Shown one piece after another: positions 24,179 to 31,181 of a stretch of DNA of 34,260 nucleotides. The notes under the pieces were generated by a model. The model searched no databases, was not told where the DNA came from, and saw only the letters and a program-made list of their open reading frames with translations. A program made the position numbers and the translations under genes. Every line of letters begins with the position of its first letter. The first letter of the stretch is position 1. The stretch covers positions 1 to 34,260 of the forward strand of contig JARLHU010000059.1 of NCBI GenBank assembly GCA_031292095.1, in the 5' to 3' direction. The stretch comes from Desulfosporosinus sp. GTDB lineage: Bacteria; Bacillota; Desulfitobacteriia; Desulfitobacteriales; Desulfitobacteriaceae.

Positions 24179-24214
24179 ATTAGTAGGGGCACGATGCATC
24201 GTGCCCCTACTAAT
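24179..24214. repeat. 36-bp perfect palindrome flanked by 7-bp direct repeats
   Basis: The arm ATTAGTAGGGGCACGATG is followed at once by its exact complement. ATCATAT occurs at 24174-24180 and 24213-24219, like a target-site duplication. GC-rich palindromes starting GTAGGGGC are known dispersed repeats in many bacteria; here I see one copy only. Confidence 0.65.
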
Positions 24215-24301
24215 CATATAACGAAAATTTTTGTCTTTCATGCTTCTATAAGTGCAATTTTGCAAGCATAAGGATACCCTGAAAACTTATATTTTCTATA
24301 A

Positions 24302-24330
24302 AAAAAAGATCCCTATAGGGGATCTTTTTT
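24302..24330. terminator. Bidirectional intrinsic terminator
   Basis: AAAAAAGATCCC / GGGATCTTTTTT, a 12-bp stem around TATAG, gives a T6 tail on both strands. It is about 190 bases past the stop of the SDH_sah gene and could serve it. Confidence 0.75.
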
Positions 24331-24373
24331 ACAGAAAGTTCTTAGAAAAATTATGCTAAATTTTCAAAAAAGT

Positions 24374-24410
24374 TCCCTCCGACTTTGCTGTCCCGGAGGG
24401 ACAAAGAGGA
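24374..24410 (+). other. Two mutually exclusive hairpins before a mini-ORF
   Basis: TCCCTCCG (24374-24381) pairs with CGGAGGGA (24394-24401). Alternatively TGTCCC pairs with GGGACA and CTTT with AAAG around loop GGA. GAGGAG and an 11-codon ORF (ATG 24421, MKKSGRNYKLL) follow. The switch-like layout may be chance or a remnant. Confidence 0.3.
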
Positions 24411-24519
24411 GTATTCTTACATGAAAAAGAGTGGAAGGAACTATAAGCTCCTTTAATCCATTATACAATATTTAGTTACGTTTAGCTTAGCTTTGGCCTT
24501 GGTAAGTTAAGGTAAAAAC

Positions 24520-25518
24520 CTAATTACCATTTCCTATCTTTTGCCTCCCTATTCTTTGCCACCCTTGTTCAAGAATGTTTACGTTTCTAATGGTATCTGA
24601 ACTATCTTTTTCTAATATACCTTTAAAAATATATTCGTCTGTCAGATGAAGGCTTTCGATCATTCCGCAAGACACCATAAAATGGCCATCCTGATTGGCG
24701 CTTAGTTCTGGACTATATGGTTTGTCTAGGTCTAAGTATTCTTCATAGTTTTCATATAATAACCAGATTTTAGATTCTAAAATATCAGTACTGTAAACGA
24801 TAGGTAATTTGAGGGATTCAAGGGCTTCCTTACGTCCAATCAGATAATTATGCGAAAAATATTTTTTGGCTAGCTTATCTACGATATCGCTAATCTTTTG
24901 TTCCTCAAAATTACTATCCAAATGTTTAATTAGGAGTTTTCTGGCAACGTCTTTAATTAATAAATATGAACGATATAGGCTACCAATTGCTAAGGGTTGA
25001 ACAGAATCAAGCAAACGGAGAAAAACTTGAACCATAGCATCCTCATTAATAATGCCTAGATTTTTCGTAACTGAAAAAAAAGAGTAAATATCTTCTACAC
25101 TAACCGGTAATCTCGCTGTTGAGTTGAGGGGATCTTGGGGATTAAAAATGCTAGTAACATTAGGGTCAATTGGGCTCAACTCACCTGTTTTATTCATAAT
25201 GATCTCGGAAGCTCCTAGAGCAATCAAGGTACCCGCACTATACGCTTTATACGGAACTAATACGGAAAATTGATCCGTGAATTCATAGATAAGATCGACA
25301 AGTCTCAACGCTGTTAAAACGTCTCCGCCTTTAGTAAATAGAAATAAGTCTAATTTCTTAATATCCCCTAAACTAACTAAATGCTTATAAAAAACCGGGA
25401 TTATATCTGGGGCTATCCTTGTACTGATACTTTGTCGATCGGCACCTATATAGCTGATAATTTTTGTCCCTCTAAGTTCTTCCAATTCTTTAAGAAGGTT
25501 TTTCCTATGATTCGTCAT
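24520..25518 (-). CDS. SDH_sah-family ClpP-fold serine protease-like protein
   Basis: A 332-residue protein. LFLFTKGGDVLTALRLVDLIYEF, then PYKAYSAGTLIALGASEIIM with candidate nucleophile S94, then GELSPIDPNV are the crotonase/ClpP-fold blocks of the SDH_sah ('serine dehydrogenase proteinase') family, related to SppA and membrane-linked ClpP proteins. The C-terminal half is helical and charged. No transmembrane segment is visible here, unlike NfeD partners. Known members include proteins of uncertain activity, so peptidase function is an inference. AAAGGG lies 6 bases before the ATG. It is divergent from the Hsp20-like gene. Confidence 0.82.
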   Translation of the reverse strand: MTNHRKNLLKELEELRGTKIISYIGADRQSISTRIAPDIIPVFYKHLVSLGDIKKLDLFLFTKGGDVLTALRLVDLIYEFTDQFSVLVPYKAYSAGTLIALGASEIIMNKTGELSPIDPNVTSIFNPQDPLNSTARLPVSVEDIYSFFSVTKNLGIINEDAMVQVFLRLLDSVQPLAIGSLYRSYLLIKDVARKLLIKHLDSNFEEQKISDIVDKLAKKYFSHNYLIGRKEALESLKLPIVYSTDILESKIWLLYENYEEYLDLDKPYSPELSANQDGHFMVSCGMIESLHLTDEYIFKGILEKDSSDTIRNVNILEQGWQRIGRQKIGNGN

Positions 25519-25594
25519 GTATATCCCTTTCTATTTGACACAGTATTTCTTTGTATTATTTTAAAACTTCATGTTAAATATTCTCTTTTACTTC

Positions 25595-25624
25595 TGAATA
25601 TTTATAGGAATTTAGTTAATACTA
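25595..25624 (+). promoter_or_regulatory. Sigma-G-like (forespore) promoter of the first Hsp20-like gene
   Basis: TGAATA (25595-25600), 17 bases, AATACTA (25618-25624), very close to the sigma-G consensus (TGAATA/TGCATA - 17/18 - CATACTA). The leader is about 36 bases. Confidence 0.65.
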
Positions 25625-25666
25625 AGCGAGGTGGAAACACACAAATAACTTTTTGGAGGTAAACAA

Positions 25667-26311
25667 ATGCAATTTAGCAACAGCCAATCCAATCAATATT
25701 CTGGTCAATCGGGTCAATCAGGTCAATTTCGTCTCACCCCAATTGCTAGCAATTTTTCCGGTGCTGGAACAACTGTCACATATGGTTTACAGTCTGCCAA
25801 TGTGAATGCCTTTAATTCCGGTAGCACTTCTTCGGGAATGTGGGTCAATCCTCAAAAATGGAATACACAGACTTTAGCAAATAATTATTCAAGTTACACT
25901 GGCAACCCATCTGGGCAATATAACCAAACTCAAAATTTTGCCTATAACGTTTCGGCTGGACAATTTGGCCAAACTGTAAGCGGAAATTGTATCTATTCTA
26001 AAGGATTGATTCAACCAACTGTCGATATTTCCGAAACCTCAAGCGATGTAATGGTCGCCGCATATCTTTCAAATGCTGTACTAAATGATATCAGTCTCAA
26101 TGTAACGGATAATTCTGTTACGATTTCTGCGTCAGCTTGGACTGGCAATGAACATTTGGTACTGAATAGAACAGTCGCTTTACCGACCAGCATCAGAGCA
26201 GAAGCGGTTGACGCCTGTTTTCAAAGCGGCGTCCTAGAAATTAGATTGCCAAAAGCCGACAAAGGTGTCAGGACAAGAACTACAATAACTCCTGATTCAG
26301 TTCAATCCTAA
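25667..26311 (+). CDS. Hsp20/alpha-crystallin-like protein with Gln/Ser/Asn-rich N-terminus (copy 1)
   Basis: A 214-residue protein. Residues 1-115 are low complexity and rich in Gln, Ser, Asn, Gly, Tyr (NQYSGQSGQSGQFRLTP). From about 118 there is an alpha-crystallin domain: QPTVDISETSSDVMVAAYLS, DISLNVTDNSVTISASAW, LNRTVALPTSIRAEAVDACFQSGVLEIRLPKAD, matching the Hsp20 beta-strand pattern ending GxLxIxLPK. It lacks a clear I-x-I anchor but has a TRTTI tail. GGAGG precedes the start by 7 bases. Its promoter fits sigma-G, so it is probably loaded into the forespore. A close paralogue lies at 27705. Roles in spore protein protection or coat-like assembly are inferences. Confidence 0.85.
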   Translation: MQFSNSQSNQYSGQSGQSGQFRLTPIASNFSGAGTTVTYGLQSANVNAFNSGSTSSGMWVNPQKWNTQTLANNYSSYTGNPSGQYNQTQNFAYNVSAGQFGQTVSGNCIYSKGLIQPTVDISETSSDVMVAAYLSNAVLNDISLNVTDNSVTISASAWTGNEHLVLNRTVALPTSIRAEAVDACFQSGVLEIRLPKADKGVRTRTTITPDSVQS

Positions 26312-26330
26312 AATTGATTTGATAAAACTC

Positions 26331-26356
26331 GAACCCTCACTTTCTAGTGGGGGTTC
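26331..26356 (+). terminator. Terminator of Hsp20-like copy 1
   Basis: GAACCCTCACT / AGTGGGGGTTC, an 11-bp stem with one G-T pair and a TTCT-type loop, followed by TTACTTT, 20 bases after the stop. Confidence 0.75.
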
Positions 26357-26378
26357 TTACTTTAAACTTTCCTTATGC

Positions 26379-27533
26379 TTATCGCATGTCAGACGGAATA
26401 TTAGCTAAGGTCCCTTCTGTATATCCAATATGCCAAGTCTTTTCCTTCGAACAGGCAGAATACCAAATACGAAATCTAGGTGGATCACCGGGTTCGCGAA
26501 CAAAACTGCTCCGATAAATATAACCATTGTCCCATTGATCTCCGGCGCCGGAAACAAGTAATGATCCCGGAAGTGGCATACCAAGCTCTTTCGGTTGTGA
26601 CATCGGTGCGGTTGCATAGAGCAATTGACAATCTTTCATTGTGCCTTGTATAGGCCACCCAGCAATTAGAAATTCAATATTTTTTTCAAGGTGATTGGGT
26701 TTGGCCGTTATATGCCAAGGTATATACCCTCCATTCCAGCTATCCCAGGGAGCACTACAAGGTTGCCCTGAACTCCAAGTCATGCCATCTGTCGATGAAT
26801 ATAAATGCATTGTCAAATTTCCGTCAGTCGTCCACATATACCACTCGTTGGCGTTTTTTCGCCAAACCGTCGGGGATAGAATTAAACCGGTTTGGTAGTC
26901 CCAAGTCTTTTCAAGGCAAAGGATTTTCTCGCTTTGCTTGTAACTTGGATTTATTTTTTTAGCCCATATTTTTTCATACGCATCTCGGCAATATTCTCGC
27001 CAGTATAGGATTAAGGAGTTTTGATCTGGGTCAAAAACCAATTCCGGGTCAGAATTATAGTTACCGCCTACATTGCCTAATGGTTTTGAAGCGATAGGAT
27101 TTTTAAGGCTCGGTGGATTATTCCAGTTTAAGCCATCCGTACTGACCAAAAGGCTCGGATTTTCGAAGTTGCTATTGAAGTTAGGATAAGGGGTAAGTGC
27201 CATCCAATAACGAAATTGTCCCCAAGTATCAATTCCATATTCAGTTTTAAAATCAATGACACTCGGATGAACTGTTTGTCCAGAACGCTCATAGGTGGGG
27301 GTTTCTAGTTGATTAAGGGCATTAATAAAGGGTTTATTGATTATAAGCTGGGGCTGAGGTTGAGGCTGGGTTGGTCGGAATTCGTCTGCAATAACTAGAG
27401 CCGGGTGATGATGTACAAGCTTCGGGGCATTCTGTACTGAAAAGAAACCAAAGAAATAAACACCTGCCGCACTTCCGATTAAGGTTTTCAGGAAAGTTCT
27501 TCTTGTGATTATATTGGGTTTTTCAACCAGCAT
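26379..27533 (-). CDS. Tat-exported beta-propeller protein, possibly glycosidase-like
   Basis: A 384-residue protein. The N-terminus has the twin-arginine motif TRRTFLK (R11, R12) followed by a hydrophobic stretch (about 17-35), so it should be exported folded or anchored by Tat. A Pro/Gln linker (RPTQPQPQPQ) leads into repeats of the type LLVSTDGLNWNNPP, DPELVFDPDQNSLILYWRE, MHLYSSTDGMTWSSGQP and YRSSFVREPGDPPRFRIWYSA. These resemble the blades of five-bladed GH32/43/68 or sialidase-type propellers. Catalytic acids cannot be assigned with confidence, so enzymatic activity is unproven. Start 27533 has GGGAGG 7 bases upstream. It lies in opposite orientation between the two Hsp20-like paralogues. 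Confidence 0.75.
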   Translation of the reverse strand: MLVEKPNIITRRTFLKTLIGSAAGVYFFGFFSVQNAPKLVHHHPALVIADEFRPTQPQPQPQLIINKPFINALNQLETPTYERSGQTVHPSVIDFKTEYGIDTWGQFRYWMALTPYPNFNSNFENPSLLVSTDGLNWNNPPSLKNPIASKPLGNVGGNYNSDPELVFDPDQNSLILYWREYCRDAYEKIWAKKINPSYKQSEKILCLEKTWDYQTGLILSPTVWRKNANEWYMWTTDGNLTMHLYSSTDGMTWSSGQPCSAPWDSWNGGYIPWHITAKPNHLEKNIEFLIAGWPIQGTMKDCQLLYATAPMSQPKELGMPLPGSLLVSGAGDQWDNGYIYRSSFVREPGDPPRFRIWYSACSKEKTWHIGYTEGTLANIPSDMR

Positions 27534-27629
27534 TTTTTTGCCTCCCAACCATTGCTCCCTCGCTGGTGCTTCATAATTCATCTACCATCCATGATATGTC
27601 GCTAATGGCTATAATATTGTCCTACTCGG

Positions 27630-27659
27630 TGAATATTTATTGAAATTCAGTAGATACTA
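27630..27659 (+). promoter_or_regulatory. Sigma-G-like (forespore) promoter of the second Hsp20-like gene
   Basis: TGAATA (27630-27635), 17 bases, GATACTA (27653-27659). It has the same spacing as, and sequence similarity to, the copy-1 promoter (TGAATATTTAT, ATACTAA). Confidence 0.65.
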
Positions 27660-27704
27660 ATTTAGGTGAGTTTATAAAATAGCTAAAATTCGGGAGGTAT
27701 TCAA

Positions 27705-28331
27705 ATGCAATTAGGTAACAATCAAACCAATCAATATTCTGGTCAATCGGGTCAAATTCGACTTACGCCCGTTGCGAGCAATTTTTCCGGTGCCGGAACA
27801 TCTTTCACTTATGGGTTACAATCTACCAATGTCAATGCCTTCAATTCCGGTAGCACCTCTTCAGGTATGTGGGTCAACCCTCAAAAATGGAATACGCAGA
27901 TTTCAGCAAATAACTACTCCGGAGTCTCATCCGGACAATATGGACTAACCTCAAATTGTGTGTGTGGCGTATCAGCCGGACAATTTGGCCAAACTGTGAG
28001 CGGAAGTAACTTATACTCTCGAGGAATGATTCAACCAAGTATAGATATATCAGAATCCTCAAGTGATGTAATGGTAGCTGCTTATCTATCTGATGCTGCA
28101 CTCAATGATATTAGTATCAACGTAACGGATAATTCCGTGACAATTTCTGCGTCGGCTTGGACTGGTAACGAACATTTGGTATTCAATAGAACAATTGCTT
28201 TACCAACCAGCATTAGAGCAGAATCGGTCGATGCCAGTTTCCAAAGCGGCGTTTTAGAAATTCGTTTGCCAAAAGCCGATAAGGGAGTCAGAACAAGAAC
28301 TACAATTACTCCTGATTCAGCTCAATCCTAA
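27705..28331 (+). CDS. Hsp20/alpha-crystallin-like protein with Gln/Ser/Asn-rich N-terminus (copy 2)
   Basis: A 208-residue paralogue of the protein encoded at 25667. The two share the head (NQYSGQSGQ, RLTPxASNFSGAGT, YGLQS, NVNAFNSGSTSSGMWVNPQKWNTQ) and nearly the whole alpha-crystallin domain from IQPxxDISExSSDVMVAAYLS to the identical end VRTRTTITPDS. The least conserved part is the middle low-complexity segment, where this copy has an extra Cys pair (NCVCG) and is shorter. GGGAGG lies 7 bases before the ATG. The conserved sigma-G-like promoter implies parallel forespore expression. The gene was probably duplicated together with its promoter. Confidence 0.85.
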   Translation: MQLGNNQTNQYSGQSGQIRLTPVASNFSGAGTSFTYGLQSTNVNAFNSGSTSSGMWVNPQKWNTQISANNYSGVSSGQYGLTSNCVCGVSAGQFGQTVSGSNLYSRGMIQPSIDISESSSDVMVAAYLSDAALNDISINVTDNSVTISASAWTGNEHLVFNRTIALPTSIRAESVDASFQSGVLEIRLPKADKGVRTRTTITPDSAQS

Positions 28332-28397
28332 AATCGAGTAAATAGAAGTCCTCCATTTTAACTCAAAGGGACTTTCATTATTAATCAAAAAAAAATC

Positions 28398-28424
28398 AGC
28401 CCTTGACCATAACGGTCAAGGGCT
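28398..28424. terminator. Bidirectional terminator between Hsp20-like copy 2 and the His-rich gene
   Basis: Perfect 11-bp arms AGCCCTTGACC / GGTCAAGGGCT with loop ATAAC. On the minus strand it is followed by GA and nine T residues, ideal for the His-rich gene ending at 28434. On the plus strand the tail is TTGCTTATTTT. Confidence 0.85.
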
Positions 28425-28433
28425 TTGCTTATT

Positions 28434-28607
28434 TTACCAATGATGATAACCCTGATGATGGCCATAATAATGACCCCATTCATATGGCGGGTAGAAACCT
28501 CCTAGAGGATAAGGATATCCCCAACCAGGGTATCCCATACCATGTCCGTAATATCCGCCATGCCCCCAGTGTCCCGGGTGCCCATGTCCCATACTATATC
28601 CATACAT
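28434..28607 (-). CDS. His/Gly/Tyr/Pro-rich small protein, spore-coat-like
   Basis: A 57-residue peptide starting MYGYSMGHGHPGHWGHGGYYGHGMGYPGWGYP and ending GHYYGHHQGYHHW. It consists almost wholly of Gly, His, Tyr, Pro and Trp, with no Lys, Arg or Cys. Such composition is common in coat-associated or metal-binding peptides. ATG 28607 is favoured because GGGAG lies 11 bases upstream; ATG 28625 has no ribosome site. A CATATTATG box near 28645 (minus) resembles a sigma-K -10. A strong terminator follows 9 bases after the stop. No enzyme function is likely; Ni, Cu or Zn binding is a reasonable guess. Confidence 0.7.
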   Translation of the reverse strand: MYGYSMGHGHPGHWGHGGYYGHGMGYPGWGYPYPLGGFYPPYEWGHYYGHHQGYHHW

Positions 28608-28690
28608 ATTGATATCAACTCCCATCGCTGTCTTTACATTCCATAATATGGGAGATGGGGATTGTCACGTGCCTGGCTTAATTCCACTCC

Positions 28691-29326
28691 TTATCTTAAT
28701 TTAAATGTAACCGTTGAATTTGTGCCAATAAGATTGCTTAAATCTACCGGATCATCTATAACTACTCTGACAGGTATCAGTTGAATTACTTTAGTGTAAG
28801 TTCCACTCGTTGTAAGACTGGTAGCATTGCCCGATATTGCTGTTTGAGTTACCTGCCGTATTTGGTCAACATGGGCCTGGAATTCTTGCCCTGGATACGC
28901 ATCTAATTGAACCGTCACTTGCTGACCTTCTTTAATTTTTCCAATTGCTGTTTCTTCGATATTTACTTGTACATACATGTTAGTAGTAGCCGCTATCACA
29001 GCAACCGCTGTTGTAGGTTGAATTACTTGATCTTCTACTACATCACATTGAACTACTTTACCGGTTATTGGTGATTTTATCAGCTCTCCTGTATCTAATT
29101 TTGCTATAATTTCATCTTTGGTTACAGCTTGCTTTTCGTCGATATTTAATTTTAATAGTTTCCCTCCGACTCCTTCCGGATATACCGTATAAAATTTAGC
29201 AGTTACCTTGGCATTATCGGTTGTTAAGTAATTTTTGCCCTCATAATAAAAGTAAAACGCTGCGCATACACCTACCATGATAAGAGCTGCAACACCCATA
29301 AGTATTCTATTTTGACTTTTTTTCAT
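28691..29326 (-). CDS. HlyD/EmrA-like membrane-fusion (periplasmic adaptor) protein
   Basis: A 211-residue protein with one N-terminal transmembrane helix (about 8-28, ILMGVAALIMVGVCAAFYFYY), then YLTTDNAKVTAKFYTVYPEGVGGKLLKLNIDEKQAV, the typical EmrA/HlyD lipoyl half-motif. SPITGKVVQCDVVEDQVIQ is the second half, and a beta-barrel domain follows (VQVNIEETAIGKIKEGQQVTVQLDAYPGQEF). The coiled-coil hairpin between the lipoyl halves is essentially missing, so it is short for the family, as often in Gram-positives. Start 29326 has GAGGT 6 bases upstream. It is 16 bases downstream of the ABC exporter genes and probably part of that complex. Confidence 0.88.
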   Translation of the reverse strand: MKKSQNRILMGVAALIMVGVCAAFYFYYEGKNYLTTDNAKVTAKFYTVYPEGVGGKLLKLNIDEKQAVTKDEIIAKLDTGELIKSPITGKVVQCDVVEDQVIQPTTAVAVIAATTNMYVQVNIEETAIGKIKEGQQVTVQLDAYPGQEFQAHVDQIRQVTQTAISGNATSLTTSGTYTKVIQLIPVRVVIDDPVDLSNLIGTNSTVTFKLR

Positions 29327-29342
29327 AGTGTAACCTCTTTTC

Positions 29343-31181
29343 CTATTCTGCTTCTTCAGAGAATTGACTGTTATATAGCCCGGCATATACGCCGTCTTTG
29401 GAGAGTAATTCAGTATGATTTCCTTGTTCCAGAATATCGCCATCTTTCATCACTAGGATTAGGTCGGAGTCCTTAATGGTTGATAGTCTATGGGCAATTA
29501 CAAAGCTTGTGCGATTGCTCATTAGGGCTTCCATTGCTTTTTGAATTAAAATCTCTGTGCGTGTGTCGACGGAACTTGTTGCTTCATCAAGAATTAGAAT
29601 ATCAGGGTTTGATAAAAGTACTCGAGCTATAGTGAATAATTGTTTTTGACCTTGAGAAATATTACTTGCTTCTTCATTAAGGATCATGTTATAGCCACCC
29701 GGTAGAGAGCTTATGAATTCGTGGCATTGGGCTGATTTTGCTGCTTCGATTACCTGATCATCGGTTGCATTAAAGGTACCATAACGAATATTTTCTAGAA
29801 TCGAAGCATTATATAGCCAGGTTTCTTGAAGTACCATTCCAAAGGTTGCACGCAGATCGTTACGAGTTAGATCGAAAATATTGGTGTTATCTAGTAATAT
29901 TTTCCCACTGCTAATATCGTAGAAACGCATTAATAATTTTACGATCGTAGTTTTTCCTGCTCCGGTTGGACCTACAATTGCAACTTTTTGGCCTGATTGT
30001 ATTTCGGCTGAAAAGTTGTTAATGATAATTTTATCTTTAGTGTACCCGAAGTGTACGTTTTGGAAGGATACCTTTCCTGAGAATCTTACTTTAGTTGCTA
30101 GCGCATGATCTGGAGTTTCTTCGCCCTCCTCTAAGAATTCAAAGACACGCTCTGCTGCTGCAACGGTTGATTGAAGATTGCTCGATATTGCAGCCAGTTG
30201 AGCGATAGGTTGTGTGAAGGAACGCATATATTGAATGAAGGCTTGAATATCTCCAATGTCTACCATCTTTTTTACGGCGAGATACCCTCCGATAATACTG
30301 ATTACTACATAGCCGATATTACCGACGAACATCATGATCGGTTGCATCATGCCTGAGATGAACTGAGATTTCCAGGCTGAGTTATAAAGTTTGTCGTTGA
30401 TGACGTCAAAGAGATCGACTGATTCTTGCTCACCATTGAAGGCCTGGACGATAGTGTGCCCGCCATACATTTCTTCTATATGACCATTAAGTTCACTTAT
30501 TGCTTCCTGCTGACCCTTAAAGAATTTCTGAGATCTCTTTACTATTACTCCGACTATAACCAAAGATAGCGGAATGACAATTAAAGCTGCCACCGTCATA
30601 ATTATGCTGATGGATATCATCATGGCTAAGACACCGATAACACTTGTTACTGACGTTATGATTTGGGTTAAACTTTGATTGAGTGTTTGACTAACCAAAT
30701 CAACATCGTTTGTTATTCGGGAGAGTACTTCTCCATGAGTACGAGTATCATAGTAATTAAGAGGGATACGGTTCATTTTTTCCGAGATATTTTTACGTAG
30801 TTTATAGGTTACATCCATTGATACTTTTGACATTATATAACTTTGTGCATAGGAACAGGCTGACGATATTAGATAGAGAATTATAAGTAAAACTATTATT
30901 CTTCCCATATAATCGAAATCCGTTAATAACCCTGTGTGTCCATAAAAAGCCAATAAACCCTCAACCAGTTTTGTTGTTACTTTTCCTAGTAGTTTTGGCC
31001 CGACAATTGAGAAGATCGTTGAAAAGAAGGCAAAGGTCATAACTAATATTAATTGATGTTTATAGGGCTTTAAATATTCAGATAGAGTGCGTATCGTCTT
31101 TTTAGCATCTTTTGCTTTGGGTCCTGCTAAACCGATTTCTGGCCTGCCCATGGGTATTGCTGCTGGCTTTTTCTCACTCAT
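29343..31181 (-). CDS. Heterodimeric ABC exporter half-transporter (permease-ATPase), subunit 2
   Basis: A 612-residue fusion of a six-helix exporter domain (about 40-330) and a nucleotide-binding domain. The latter has Walker A GPTGAGKT, Q-loop LQETWLYN, the unusual signature ISQGQKQL in place of LSGGQ, Walker B ILILDEATSSVD and H-loop AHRLSTI. An N-terminal 30-residue Pro/Lys-rich extension (MSEKKPAAIPMGRPEIGLAGPKAKDAKK) is typical of the longer partner in MarR-linked multidrug ABC pairs. Its ATGA start overlaps the stop of the upstream ABC gene, so the two are coupled and should form a heterodimer exporting drugs or lipids. Confidence 0.93.
   Translation of the reverse strand: MSEKKPAAIPMGRPEIGLAGPKAKDAKKTIRTLSEYLKPYKHQLILVMTFAFFSTIFSIVGPKLLGKVTTKLVEGLLAFYGHTGLLTDFDYMGRIIVLLIILYLISSACSYAQSYIMSKVSMDVTYKLRKNISEKMNRIPLNYYDTRTHGEVLSRITNDVDLVSQTLNQSLTQIITSVTSVIGVLAMMISISIIMTVAALIVIPLSLVIVGVIVKRSQKFFKGQQEAISELNGHIEEMYGGHTIVQAFNGEQESVDLFDVINDKLYNSAWKSQFISGMMQPIMMFVGNIGYVVISIIGGYLAVKKMVDIGDIQAFIQYMRSFTQPIAQLAAISSNLQSTVAAAERVFEFLEEGEETPDHALATKVRFSGKVSFQNVHFGYTKDKIIINNFSAEIQSGQKVAIVGPTGAGKTTIVKLLMRFYDISSGKILLDNTNIFDLTRNDLRATFGMVLQETWLYNASILENIRYGTFNATDDQVIEAAKSAQCHEFISSLPGGYNMILNEEASNISQGQKQLFTIARVLLSNPDILILDEATSSVDTRTEILIQKAMEALMSNRTSFVIAHRLSTIKDSDLILVMKDGDILEQGNHTELLSKDGVYAGLYNSQFSEEAE

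Larger units (their letters stand above)
24028..24519. other. Gene-free region with several hairpins
   Basis: This 492-base stretch lies between two minus-strand genes. It contains a 36-bp perfect palindrome with flanking direct repeats (24174-24219), a terminator-like hairpin (24302-24330), two mutually exclusive GC-rich hairpins (24374-24410) and an 11-codon ORF with a ribosome site at 24421. No substantial coding region is seen. Confidence 0.5.

Noticed and set aside
24071..24265. 64-codon minus-strand frame over the 36-bp palindrome
   Set aside because: It consists of the palindrome and AT-rich flanks with no start signal.
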